From Calycina herbarum (Eukaryota; Ascomycota; Leotiomycetes; Helotiales; Pezizellaceae), in the NCBI GenBank assembly GCA_001414485.1, contig LLEY01000215.1:1-64000 (forward strand): a stretch of DNA of 64,000 nt, given 5' to 3'. This document shows, one piece after another, positions 23,669-35,319 of this stretch. A model generated the notes under the pieces. The model did no database searches, was not told the origin of the DNA, and saw only the letters and a list, made by a program, of their open reading frames with translations. The position numbers were made by a program, and so were the translations under genes. The stretch's first letter is position 1. Each line of letters opens with the position of its first letter.

Positions 23669-23910
23669 TATTATAGGCCGAATATAAAGAGGTTAATAGA
23701 TAAGGTTGTCTTTATTATAAGAAGAATTAACTAAGGAAGAAAAGAGAAGAAGTCTATTCTACGTATAAGGAAAGGGATTTTGTACGTAGAGGCTATATAT
23801 AATTACCGGTTATTAGAACGATGTTAGAACCTCTTACATCGAGGTCACGTGAGGTCACGTTTTATACGAAGGTCGGTAGACCGAGTACTCTTTAGGTATA
23901 AACTATTATA
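23669..23910 (-). repeat. 3' LTR of the chromovirus (left copy)
   Basis: 242 bp, starting TATTATAGGCCGAATATAAA and ending AACTATTATA. It aligns end to end, without gaps, with 35320-35561. As the element reads on the minus strand, this is its downstream LTR. Confidence 0.93.
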
Positions 23911-23930
23911 TTACCCCCTCTCTCCGGTTC
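23911..23930 (-). other. Polypurine tract of the chromovirus
   Basis: Immediately inside the left LTR the minus strand reads GGAGAGAGGGGGTAA towards the LTR, a purine run in the exact position of the plus-strand primer site of LTR retrotransposons. It independently fixes the element's orientation. Confidence 0.75.
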
Positions 23931-24100
23931 TCTAGAGGTCGTAAGCTTTCGTATTCTTTAGAACGTCTTAAGATTCCTAGGTTAGTCTAGTATATCCTTT
24001 CTACTTTATAAGTAGCTTACTAGCACGTCCTCGTTCTCTTCGTTCGTTAAGAATCGCTTCTACTACGTATTCTTCGTTATCTTTAAGGATCTTAGGTCTA
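23930..24100 (-). pseudogene. Chromodomain at the integrase C-terminus (chromovirus hallmark)
   Basis: Minus-strand translation gives KILKDNEEYVVEAILNERRE, then RGRASKLLIK*KGYTRLT*E, with stops at the expected Trp of WKGY and the expected Trp of TWEP, then DVLKNTKAYDL. Both stops are TGG-to-TAG changes. The aromatic-cage and WKGY layout identifies a chromodomain, which in chromoviruses directs integration towards heterochromatin. Confidence 0.85.
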
Positions 24101-24829
24101 GGTTAATCGTCGTCTTAAACTTAACTTAGTAGCGAGTCGTTCGAGGCTAGTCGTAGAAGCTAGGAGTAGAATACGTCGTAGATTCTAGGAGATATATCTA
24201 AGCGATAACTATGTATTCTAATCACCTCTAGTACTGTATACTTAGCTTACTTAGCGTCGAGCTTTTTTAACTTCCTGATTATATAAACGTTCTATAGATT
24301 TAGCTAGACTTTGTCTCTAACTTTAAAGCTTAGCGCTTATTATCTTCTTCTATTTATAACGTCTTCTATTATTTACTATATAGTAGCTATTACCGACTAT
24401 ACCTATTCCTATACTTCTTTAAGCTTTTATACGGTTATATTAACTTTTTAAATTAGCGATCGTAGCGTAGCTTTGTCTAAGAGCTTATACTAGATGTTTA
24501 GAAGTTTAGTATAATATCTATATTTAAGAAAGAAGAGGCTTACTTTCGTAGCTAATACTATTCGATTATTAATCGCTAATTCAGCAAATAGTAGTAGCTC
24601 TTTCTAGTCGTCTTAAGTATAATCTATGAATATTTATAGATAGGTTTCTACTATCTAGTTTATTCGCTCTATAGATCTGTCTATTTCTAGGTAAAAAGCT
24701 ATAGAAAGTTATTATATAATTCCTAAGAGAGAGTATATTCTCGTCTAGAGGTAGTTTATAAACTACGTTCCTCGATTAGATACTATTACTTTTAGTAGAT
24801 AGTGCTTTTAGTAGAAGGTTTAAACGAAC

Positions 24830-25000
24830 TATCTAGTAACTATTTTAGCTATAATATTCTTAAGACTATTATAGATTATTTCTTTTCCTAGCCTATCTAT
24901 AATTATAACTATATTCGTATATCTATTACTTTCTAAGAGCTCGACTATAAAGTCTATTAAAATTTCGCTCTAGATTCGGTTTAGAGCTAGTAGAGGCTTT
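24830..25000 (-). pseudogene. Integrase catalytic-core relic of the chromovirus
   Basis: Minus-strand translation reads LNRI*SEILIDFIVELLESN followed by RYTNIVIIIDRLGKEIIY, the DFVVxLPxS...VIxDRLSK pattern of gypsy integrases, including both catalytic-region Asp residues. Stops are at Trp positions. Confidence 0.8.
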
Positions 25001-26192
25001 AGAAATCCTTGTTATACGTCTCTCTAAGTCTTATTCCTTTTATAAGCGTTATAATATTATATAAACCTTTATACTTCTTATAATATCAAAGCTAGAAGTA
25101 TTATTATAAGAGGATCTAAGCTATACTCTCTTGTCTAAAGTAACTATAGAGCTTTAAATCGTATAGAGACTAGATTATCTTTATATAGAGTTCTTTATTA
25201 TTTAGAACCTATAACCGGTCTTAGAACTTCAGCTTTCCTTTATTTATAAGAGTATATTTAGATATTAATACTTTAAGCTTTAAGCTAGTAGAGAACGTTC
25301 TTCTATCTTATTATATAGCGTCTTCTATTATTTAAATATTAGTGTCTACTTCTTCGGCTATTGTCTAGAGTTCTTAAAAAGTCCTTTTGTTATCTAGAAG
25401 TACTTCTTATATCTATACTAGGTTCGTCTTTATAATCTCTAGAGTCTATTCTTTTTCGTTTATAAACTTAAGAAGTTACTTAGTATAGTAATCTATTCGT
25501 TCGTCTATAGCGTTGTCTAGTATATCTTATTCCTGTTATAAAAGAGCGTTTACTTAAATATTATCCTTCTCTTTAATATATGTAATTATAAAGTTATACT
25601 TCGAGAGAGCTAGAGACTATCGCATTTGTCGTTTTATAAGCTTCTATACTAATATAAAGTACTCGAGGTTCTTATAGTCTATTTAAATCTCAAAGCTATC
25701 TATACTTTATAACTTAGGATCCTAAGCTTCTAGATACTATATAATAGCTAGTATCTCCTTATCGTAGATTTCGTAGTTATATTTAGTAGATAAGTTCTTC
25801 TTTAAAAAGAAGGTATAGAGTTATAAGAGTTCTTCGTTGTTATATTATATAAGCGCGCCGCTGATATACTAGCTAGAAGAGTTTATTTCTATAATCGTTT
25901 ATCTTTTATAATTAAATTATATAAGAGCTAAGACTATAGTAAACATATGCTTTAGTCGTTTAAAGACGTCTTAATATTCGTTTATCTACGTAAACGTATA
26001 TTCCTTATAAGTAAGTTTTATAAGAGGTCTTATAATATTAGAATAGTTCTTAATAAAGTTTTAATAGAAGTTTATAAAGCTAAGAAAGCTTTATATAGCC
26101 TTAACTATTATAGATACTTCCTAGTTAAGAATCGCTTTTACCTTTTCTAGATCTAGTTCTACTTCTAAGTTAATATTAAGAATAAACCCTAG

Positions 26193-26208
26193 ATACTTCG
26201 TCTATATA
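26193..26208. repeat. Target-site duplication of the LINE (left copy)
   Basis: ATACTTCGTCTATATA is identical to 32047-32062. Joining the two flanks through a single copy restores the chromovirus frame ...FLVI*TKYLGFIL..., which proves insertion into the polymerase gene. Confidence 0.95.
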
Positions 26209-26949
26209 TTTATTTATTTATTTATTTGTTTCTATTTAACGTCAGGCGGAGTCTAGATCGCGTGGTCTAGGTCCTAAAAAGTCCTAAAAGAGGGCAAATG
26301 ACGCTAGAGAGGTGCCCTAGGCTATAGAGGGTGTAAACGAGTAAGCTAATTTATAAGAGATAGTTTAAAGAGAAGCTCTACTTTCGGAACAGCTCTTATC
26401 CTTAACTAGTTTATAGAATTAGAGAAAGACAAAGGAGATATATATAAAAATATAGAAAAAGAAAGAAGAAGAGAGTTTTAACTATTTTAAGAGACAGATC
26501 TTTATAAAGAACTTAGTCTTAGAATAAACCTTGTTAAAAAGCTTCTTATAACCAGGTCTAAACAGGAGTTGAGGATTTCCCTCTGCCTTAGCTAATAGCC
26601 TTAGCTCTTTATTCTTTATAAGTCTATAGAAGAGTAGATGGAATTATACTTTAGCCTTTTTGTATTTGTAATTCCCGGATTCTAGTAACGTGTTAAGGTA
26701 GTAGAATCGAAGATAGTATACTATAAAGTCTCTATAACTAGTATAAGCTGTAATAAGCCGAGCTAGGACCTCTCTTAGTAGCTAGAGAGTTCTAGGTTTC
26801 GAGAGCTAGGAAGTAAGACCTAGCCTCTTATAGATATCCGAGAGTATTATCTACTAAAGCTTGTTCGCGAGCTTAACCCCTGTCTCTTTAACTTCTCTCT
26901 TAAGTATAGTAGTACAGAGTAAAGAAGGGCTGGGGGGGGGGGTGTTTAA

Positions 26950-29900
26950 GCCGCTTTCCCCGCAGCTTTGTCGGCAATTTCATTCTCTTAAATTCCTATA
27001 TAACTAGGGCACCACCGTGTCTAGATCTTCCCCGGGTATAGCTAAGTAAAGTCGAATACCTTATTAAAGGTTTCTTATAAGGTGCTATAGGATCGGTGGG
27101 TTAGCTATAGTATAGCCTCGAGGTTATTAAGGTAAATCTAGTACTTTGTAGCCGAGGACTAAAAAGAGGATACGAGGGCAAGCTTAAGACCGTGTAAGGC
27201 GGCTCTCGCTTCTATATCGTATATTTCTAAGGTTTTGCTAAAAGAGAAGAGCTTTGTATTTAAAACAACCCCTTCTCTTATAAGATATACACCTTCTCCT
27301 GTGTTTTTATCGTCTAAGCAAGAGCCGTCGGTAAATACAACTAGGTCCGTAGGCAGAACAGAGGCGAGGAATTCAAGGAATTCGGCTTTGTAAGAGTCTT
27401 TATTACTACTAGGGCTCGGGCTGGCTACCTCGAGAAGGCGGGCTTAGCGGTTGAACCCTCTACTCTATAAGGGGTCTTGAATTAGATCGACTTCTTCTAA
27501 AGAGGGGAGAGGTTTAGAAGAGCGGTAAATAAGCCTAGCCTTTAAGCAAGGGTTATTTACACATCGCTTAAGCGAGTGTGCCGAGTCGAGTTATCGAGTT
27601 CTAGCCTTAAAAGCTCCGCTTTTTACTATAAGAGCAATTTCAGCGGCTAGGAGGCTAGATTCCATAAGGAGTACCGAGGTAGGAGTAGTTTTATAGACCG
27701 GGAGGATGATCCTAGTACACTTTATAACTACTCTATCTAGGAGAGTTAGGTAGCGGCCGATCCAGTTGTTTATAGTACCTGCTTAGCCTGTTTTCGTACG
27801 ACTAGGGTACTAGGTCTCGTGCCTAAAATAGGCGATTAAGAGGATATAAGTAGTAACTGCTTGTTTTAGCAGATACGAGGGGGATCCTCTTACTATGTTT
27901 GTTATTCCTTTAAGAGTATTAGCTACAAGTGTAGCCTTGCTAGCTATTCTTTTAACGTAACTATAAAAGGTGAGGCAGGGGTCGAAGAAGATGCTAAGCT
28001 ACCAGAGTTCCTATGTAGGCTCTATTGTCTTTCCTTTAACTATAATAGCAGGGGGGGGGCAGATGCCTCTCCCTCTTTGTTTCCTTTTATAAGAGAAGTA
28101 GATAAGTTCTGATTTTTCAGTGTTAAAGGTAATACCCTCGTCTATACCCTACTTAAGTACGCTTACTACCTGCTTTGCTAGGTCCTTAATATTCCCTGCC
28201 TTTAAAGGCCTAAAAGTAAGTAATCTAATGTCGTCAGCGTAGCCGAATCTCTGTACTACTAGAAGAGAGCTAACTTCTAATCTAAAGAGGGGCTGGATAT
28301 AGAGTATAAAGAGGATCGGTAAGATAGGCGAGCCTTATAGAAGGCTATACTAAAGCGGGGTAGCGTCGTCTACTTCTCTATTAAGCTTTACTTTTACTAA
28401 TCTATTAGTTAAGAAAGAGGAGACCTATTCTACGAGGTAATACAGCTATCCTTGCTCTCTTAACATTTTAATTAGACGGCTAGGGAGTACTATGTTAAAG
28501 GCGCCCTTAATATCGAGTATAAGAAGAGAGGCTTCCTACTTGTCTATAAGAGCTAACTTAATATCGAAGGTAAGATAGGTAGTAAGGTCTGTAGCAGCTC
28601 TTAGCGGAAGAGCTCTAAACTGGTTCTGCCCTAGAATAGAGTGCTTAATAGCTATCTAAGAGACTCGCTTAGCGAGGAGCCTTTCAAGCCCTTTTCTAAG
28701 GACCGAGAGTAGAGTAATTAGCTAGTATACTCGAGGGGAGGACTTGTCTTTCTTATTAGGTTTTAGGATAATAGCGACGACAGCGGATCGGAAGATCTTC
28801 GGGTAGAAGCCTATCTCTATACAGCCTCTGAATAGTAGGAAGATAAGGTTCGAGATCTATAGCTAGGCTACTTTAAGGACCTCTATTACTAGCTCGTCTT
28901 CTCCTAGTACAGTTAAAGCTTTGCTAAGGATCGATTCCTTAACCTTGTATAAAGTAAGATCTGCTTATAAGAGGGCCTAAGTAGAAGTAGTTAGGGTGTT
29001 GAATAGTATATCCCTAACTTCGGCCTTGTTTATAAGCAGCTCCTATACGAGGATCTTCTGCTTCTCCTAAGTAGTAAAGCCTAGCTAACCTGCCGAGTCT
29101 CTTAAGAGAGGAGACTTGTATATTCCAGTGCTCTAGTGCTACTTATAAATCTTAAAGACGTCTTTGCTCTTCGTAGCCTTATCGATTAGGTTATAGAAGT
29201 GTTCTCTCTTTGCCTTCTAGATTTCCTATCTTAGACTCCTATAAAGAGACTTCAAGGCTCGAGGGCTCGCGTTAAGCCTTTATACCTGCCTTGCCTCAGT
29301 GGCCGCCGTCTAGCATTCCTTATTCTACTAGAGGTGTCCGAATCCATGTCCGAGACCTCGCTTAGTACTACAGAGGTACGTGCTATATACGCTCTCGGTG
29401 ATAAATCCTACTAAGGCCTCTAGCGATTCCGTGTTTGGTTATTACGTAAGTTCGTATAGCTATTACGTTTCAAGCTTACTTTAGAGGGTAGTCTCGAAGG
29501 TTTTAATATCAAGAGTACTAAGTTTCAAAAGCAGATCCTTCTCTATTAGGTTTCCTATATACAGAAGCCGGGTAAGAAGTGGGAGGTAGTTAGAGCTATA
29601 CTTAAAGGTAAGGTCTATCTCGGTAGACGCCCCTCTTTAGTAGAGGTTGCTTAAGTAAAAGGCAAGGTCGAGGGTATTGCCGAGGTTGTACGTTTACGTC
29701 CTAGAAGGGGTAGAGAGTTATAGCCCTCTGTTCTCTGTCTAGTTGATAAGCAAGGGGGCTTATATACTTTCCTGCCTAAGGAAATCCGGTTACTAGAGCT
29801 AGCTCTTTAGGTTTAAGTCGCCGGCTATAAGAGTATTCGTTATAGTAATATATTATAAGTAAAGAACGAGGTTAATAGCCTCTCTAGCGCCCTTAGCGCC

Positions 29901-30300
29901 TAGGAGGGCGTTATATATGTTAAGGATATATAACAGGAGGCCTTAGAAGAGCGTGATCTCGATATAAACAAGGTCTCGGCATTTAAGCGAGGGTGTAATC
30001 AGTGTTTATTAACTCAAGAGAATCCCCGCTCCTTTTTATATAAATATAAGCACTCTAGAGGGGTCATCGTTCTAGTTATATATAGGTGTGAAGCAGGTGT
30101 AATTCGGGTAGTGTCTTATAATCTGACAGCTAATCTCTCTCTAGTATATATACGGTTCCTAGATAAGGACTATGTCGACTCGTCTAGAGTGAGCTAGTTA
30201 GAGAACCAGCTCCTAGTACTCGCTAGACTTATAAACGTTAATCTGTAGAACTTAGAGGCAGTGGTTTTTAACAAGCTCTTATCTACTTATAGAGAAACTA
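26950..30300 (-). pseudogene. LINE ORF2: APE endonuclease, reverse transcriptase, RNase H (RIP-disrupted)
   Basis: Near 30170-30270 the minus strand encodes LQINVYKSSEY*ELVLQLA.. and RRVDIVLI*EP, the start of an APE-type endonuclease (NVxxS...DIxLIQEP). Near 28230-28350 it encodes GSPILPILFILYIQPLFRLE and VQRFGYADDIRLL, the reverse-transcriptase GSP and YADD boxes. At 27340-26955 it encodes VVFTDGSCLDD, EARAALHGLKLAL and NEIADKAAGKAA, the RNase H active-site blocks. CAG/CAA-to-stop changes interrupt the frame throughout. The frame keeps going a little beyond the RNase H towards 26.3 kb, but I see no further domain. Confidence 0.85.
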
Positions 30301-30404
30301 TAATAGTATTTCCTTAGGTTCTTCGAATAGAGAGGTCGTCGGGAGCCTCTTCTATAGGAGTGTCTATAGGGGTGTTAAAATCATCTTCTTAGGATAGTAA
30401 GATA

Positions 30405-30515
30405 GGCGAGGTAGGCGAGGTAGGCGAGGTAGGCGGGAGGGGCGAGAGGGGCAAGGAAGGTGAGGTAGGCGAGGTAGGTAAGGCAGGCGAAGTAGGCGAG
30501 GTAGTCGAGTTAGAA
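30405..30515 (-). repeat. GGCGAGGTA tandem repeat inside LINE ORF1
   Basis: Roughly eleven 9-bp units (aggcgaggt and variants). On the coding strand they encode Thr-Ser-Pro triplets, a flexible linker in the gag-like protein. Confidence 0.7.
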
Positions 30516-30669
30516 GAGCTGTCTACTCTAGCTTATAGGGTAGCCGGAGCTTCTATGTCTCGGCTACTACAAGGGGAGTCTTCCTCCCTTCTTATCTATA
30601 TTTTATTATATACTTGCTAAATAGTTCTCTTATTCTCGGTTGAGGGGCATGTCTCTAAGTTCCTTAGTC

Positions 30670-31990
30670 TAAGCTGGCACCCTAGGTCGTCTAAGGCGTG
30701 AGGTCTACTATAATATAGGCACTTTAGCTTATACTATATATATCGTAAACACGTAGGGTAAAAGTCTTTAGAGTGTTAAGTAGTACTGTATAGACAGCAC
30801 CGTTGGTTCTTCCCACAGTTCCTTTAGTTATACCACCTCTAGTACTTAGAGCACTGTGTAATTGTAGAAACCTTAGAAAGAGGTTTAAAGAAGACTCTTC
30901 TACTAAGAAGAGATGTTATATCTAGGATAGCTACGCTATCCTAGGCTTCTTCCTCTTTAAAGAAGACAGTCTAGGAGGTGTAGAACAGCTTATCCGATAG
31001 CGAGATCATTGTTATATTAACCTTTATAGGGGCTATTCCGATTCGTTCCTTAATTACTATAGCTACTACTTTAGAAGTAGTAGAGACGAGAGTCGATATA
31101 ATTGCTCCTTTTTCGTTAATCTCGACGGCTTCGATACTTCAGAGTATCCCTAATAAGTAGTATACTACCTAGTTTTATAAGGTCTTAATCTTAGCTATAG
31201 AGAATAGCGTCTATATAAATACCTTCTTTGTCGATAATAGGGCTTCTAGAGCAGCCTCGTTCTTTAGTACAATAGCGAAACCAGAGCTAACTAAGAGGAC
31301 CTCTTATACAAGCTCTTTACAGCCTATCTTTAGATTACAAAGGGTAAGAAAGATAGCTAGAGTAGAATATTTCCTTTCCGAGGAATCAGGGGGTAGTCGG
31401 ATAAAGACTCTAAGGTCTGGTTTAGCTAAAGAACCCTTGTTCTTGTCCTTCTATAGCTTTGAAGTACTAGTAGATAGAGAGAGAGAGAGAGTAGGGTATT
31501 ATTACTAGTATACTTTTAGGCGCTAAGGCACCTTTTACAGTCTATACGTATAAAAAATTTTCGGCCGAGCCTAGAGAGAAGGGAGGAGTCGTAGATAGCG
31601 TAGGGCCCTCTCTATATATAATAGAGGAGGTTTCTGAGATTAAGAGTAGTAGGGGGGGTGTCTCTAAGGTGTATACTTAGTGGAATAGTAGGCTGATATC
31701 GGTAACTTAAGTATAAAAGGCTCGGAGGTAGGGAAGAAGGTTAGAAGGGGCTTTGTTAAGAGCAGTGCTTAGGTAGTGATCTAGAGCTTCTACAGTTCCT
31801 CCGAAGAAGGTTTAGCCTATAGTACTATGCTTAAGAGCTTTAGAAGTTGCTAAGACAAAGTGTTATTATATATTCGGAAGAGGGGGGATCGGGCGCCCTC
31901 CCTCTTTTACTAGGTCTCTTCTCAGAGGCGTAGGTAAGGCTGGAGGCCTTCTAAGAGAGGTTTCTATAGAAGGAAATCGGCTTATTAAGT
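30670..31990 (-). pseudogene. LINE ORF1, gag-like with CCHC zinc knuckles
   Basis: At about 30670-30860 the minus-strand translation contains CSKY*RWYN*RNCGK, CCLYSTT*HSKDFYPTC and KCLYYSRPHALDDLGC. These are three knuckles of CX2CX4HX4C type with several Cys/His changed to Tyr or stop by RIP-like transitions. Downstream (30405-30515) a TSP-rich linker is encoded by a tandem GGCGAGGTA repeat. The region further 5' reads as a degenerate gag body. ORF1 proteins bind the element RNA for retrotransposition; this copy is inactivated. Confidence 0.72.
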
Positions 31991-32046
31991 ACGAGTAGAT
32001 GAGAGCGAGTAATTTAGAACAAAAAATTCGATCTACGAAAAAAGGT

Positions 32047-32062
32047 ATACTTCGTCTATATA
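32047..32062. repeat. Target-site duplication of the LINE (right copy)
   Basis: Exact copy of 26193-26208, directly beside the 5' end of the LINE. Confidence 0.95.
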
Positions 32063-32560
32063 ACTAAGAATTTGTATTTGTCGATATTAAGAAAGAGCTC
32101 TATATCTTTAAGCTTCTTTAGAATAAGCTTAACTTGTTCTTCGTATTCTTCGAGGGTTCTATCTATAAAGATTAGAATATCGTCTATATAAGCAGAGTAG
32201 AAGTCGTCTAGGTATTTCTATAGCGTCTAGTTAACGTATTTTTAGAACGTACTTAGTACGTTCGCGAGTTTAAAAGAGATAACTATCTATTTATATAATC
32301 CGTATCTTATATAAAAGGCTGTCTTCTATTTATCTTCTTTTATAATCTAGATTTAGTAAAAAGCTTAGCTTACGTCGAGTTTCGTATATAGTTTTGCCTT
32401 CTCTACTCGTTATAAGGTTTCGTAGATTAGAGAAAGTAAATACTAGTTCTTTCGTATAACTTTATTTAGAGTATAGTAATCGATATAGAACTATAAACCT
32501 CCTTCTAGCTTTCGTATAAAGAGTATAGAGATAGCGGCAGAAGAGTTACTAACTCGAATC
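32063..32560 (-). pseudogene. Reverse-transcriptase relic of the chromovirus
   Basis: Minus-strand translation gives RKLEGGL*FYIDYYTLNKVI (family RKPGGGLRFCVDYRxLN), KLYTKLDVS*AFY, RYGLYK, SFKLANVLSTF and YLDDFYSAYIDDILIFIDRT, then LNIDKYKFLVI*TKY at the LINE junction. The YIDD box carries the catalytic Asp pair. Frame and order are those of Ty3/gypsy polymerase. The frame continues at 26192 and below once the LINE is removed. Confidence 0.88.
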
Positions 32561-34059
32561 TAGCCTTTATCTATATACTCTATAAGTGTTCTTTAAAGAA
32601 TAAGAAGTTTATTATAAGATATATTATAGAGTAGCCTCTAAAAGACCGTAGCTTTCTTTCTATCTTCTTTTATAAGTTCGATCTAGTAGTCTATTCTATT
32701 ACCTCGTAGAGAAGGTACTTTATCCGAGTCTTTTAAGCTAAAGGCGCTAAGGTAATCCTAGAATTATAGTAGTAGCTTCGTTTAAGAATCCGTTTTCGTC
32801 TTCTTTATCTTCTTAAGAGCCTTAGTAATATCTTATAAGCTAGCTAAGAATACTTATATATTTCAGCGAGACTTATTCGTTATTATCTAAAAAGCCTTAA
32901 TATAGTTAGAGTTAACTTATAACCGACATATACTACTTTTACACCTAAATATAAGGTAAATATCTTAAAATATTTATATCTTCTACTTATTTATAATATA
33001 ATTACTTTAAGAGGTTAACTAATTCGAGAGTTAACTATAATTCTATCTACTTAAACTATCTAGTAGATCTATACGTAAAAATTTATTATATAGTTAAGTA
33101 AGACAAAGTAGTAAATTATACGTTTTATACTAAAAAGTAAGCGAAAACACCGAGAAAAACGTAATATCCCGTACGTATAAAGATTATATAAGCAGCACAG
33201 CTTACTAGTATTATATATTAAATTAAAAGATAGATAGACTACTTCTTAAACTGAATTCTTAATCTTAGAAAAATCTATAAAGCGTAAGAGTAAAGATATA
33301 TATTCGTAGAGTAGGTAAAACAGCTGTTTTTAGTAGGGTTTTAGAAAGTATCGGTTATAAGTTATCTAGTACTGTAGAGATAGGCTAGTAATCGATAGAA
33401 TTCGAGCTACTTACTTCTAGAATTTCAGCTTAATTTCGTATAAACGTATTCGTTAAAGAGATAAGGTATTCAGAAGTAGGACTGTTAATTCAAGCGTCTT
33501 ATTTAATAATCTAAGAGAGTCCTAGAATTATATCGTATAACTCTAAGTAAGAAATAACGTAGAGAAACGACCTAGCTTCGTAGTATCTATCGATGTCTAA
33601 AGAGACAGCGGTAATCTCTATTACTATATCGTCTAAGAGGGTATTAAAGCTAGAGAGCTCTTAAGAGGAGATAGAAATATACTAAAGGTTATTCTAGGTA
33701 GTAAAGAAGAAGCTAACAAGTCTATATAATAAATATCTAGAGTTAAGAAGAGTCTTTATAAAACATTCTTTATTAACTAACGTAGAAACTAAAAACAGAG
33801 AACTATCTATCGACTTCTCTTAGAACTTAATCTATTCTTCTACTACTTCTTTTAAAACCTTCTTCTACTTCTAATAACGTCTTTTGCTAAAAGCTATTCT
33901 TTTTCTAAATCGTTGGAGTTAGAGTTAAAGACCTCTATAATTCTTTCTTTTCCTTTTACGTCTCTTCTTTTAACGTCTTCGTCTTCTTTCTAGATAGAAG
34001 CTGTCTAAACCTTCTTTATTCGTTTAAGTAACGCTTTCTTCGTCGTCTACTTTATCTTT

Positions 34060-34115
34060 GTCTTATAATCTTAGACTTAGTATCCCTCGAGTCTATATCT
34101 TAGGTAAAAGCCTAA
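34060..34115 (-). pseudogene. RIP-degraded CCHC zinc knuckle of the chromovirus gag
   Basis: Minus-strand translation FYLRYRLEGY*V*DYKTK has the spacing of a CX2CX4HX4C knuckle with Cys and His replaced by Tyr (TGC or CAC to TAC) and Gln replaced by stops. Each change is a single C-to-T on one strand or the other. Confidence 0.6.
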
Positions 34116-35319
34116 GCTTCTTCTTTTAGTAAGGACTTTGTCTAAGCTCTATCGTAGTTCCTTTAGTCGAGCAGAGACGACCGCTATAGTTGGTTCCTAG
34201 TCTATTATATTATATAAGGAACTGTCTTTTAATTCGTACGTAGCTTAATTCTACGTAGGTCTAGCTCTAGGCAAAGTCGTTCGTAGCTTCTTCGTTCGCT
34301 AAGCTATAAGTTTAGCGACTTCGTTTAGCTGATTAGTAATCATTTATAATTATCTATAATATCTATTATAGGTACTATCTTCTTAAATACTAATAGTTAT
34401 AGTAATTAGCTTTATATTAAGAGTAGTCTTTAAGTAGCTCTTCTTAATTATATCGTTCTATCTCTAGCTAGAAGCTTCTAAGATTAGCTGATCAAATTTG
34501 TTAAGGAATTTACTAAAAGGCTATTAGCCTTGCTTTGTTTAGTTAATCTAGCTAAGTGCTTTTTACTATAGTCGAGGGTCGTAGAACGCTATATAAAGCT
34601 GTCTTATAAATTCTAAAACTGTAAACCTGCTTTATAAGCGAGCGTATTCTATCTAGAGGAAAATCCTTATAGCTACGTCTCTTAAGAGTTGTCTAAAGAT
34701 ATACTAAACTCTCTCTTTCTCTTCTCTAATTAATAGACTATCTATTTCTAGCTTTACTTATAAAAGGCCTTCGAATTAAGAAAAGAGGTTAGACGTACTT
34801 CTGTTATATCTTTCTAGATATAGAAGGTAGTGTTTTAGCTTACGATTAGTATTTGTAACTAAGGCTAGTATAGAAGTAGGTATAGGTTATAAAGAGATGG
34901 TTTCGTTCCTTTTAGAGAGAGAAAGTCTTACTTCGAGCTTTATAAGAGCTTCGTCTTATTAGCTAGAAAGGTTCGTTATTAACTAGTTCTAACTTTTAGT
35001 AAGAAGCTATATCTCTTACTACTACTAGTTAAACATGTCTATCAACTACTACGGAGGTTCTTATATAGGTCCTTATATATCTACTAAGTTTATATCCTCT
35101 ATTATATTTATAGTCGTCTACTATATATTTTAGACTATTATATTTATAGTCGTCTACTATATGCTTTAGACTGTCGTATTCGTATAAAACCGTGTGTTTC
35201 AACTATAAAGGATTTTCGTACTTATATTATATATATAAGAAGAGTTCGTAGAATCTACTATATATAGTTCGTTCGACGTACTTAATAAACGAATATAAGA
35301 AAGGATAAGTTAATTCTAA

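Larger units (their letters stand above)
26209..32046 (-). mobile_element. Nested full-length LINE (Tad1/I-like non-LTR retrotransposon), 5.84 kb
   Basis: The insertion is flanked by an exact 16-bp duplication, ATACTTCGTCTATATA, at 26193-26208 and 32047-32062. Its 3' end (left side) is an (AAATA)n-type tail, seen on the plus strand as repeated TTTAT at 26209-26231. Order on the minus strand: ORF1 gag with CCHC knuckles (about 30670-31990), then ORF2 with APE-type endonuclease (from about 30280), reverse transcriptase (YADD near 28240) and RNase H (27340-26955). This layout fits the RNase-H-bearing Tad1/I group of fungal LINEs. The 5' end at 32046 has no truncation sign. RIP-type stops are present but fewer than in the surrounding chromovirus and GC content is visibly higher, so this element looks younger. 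Confidence 0.93.
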
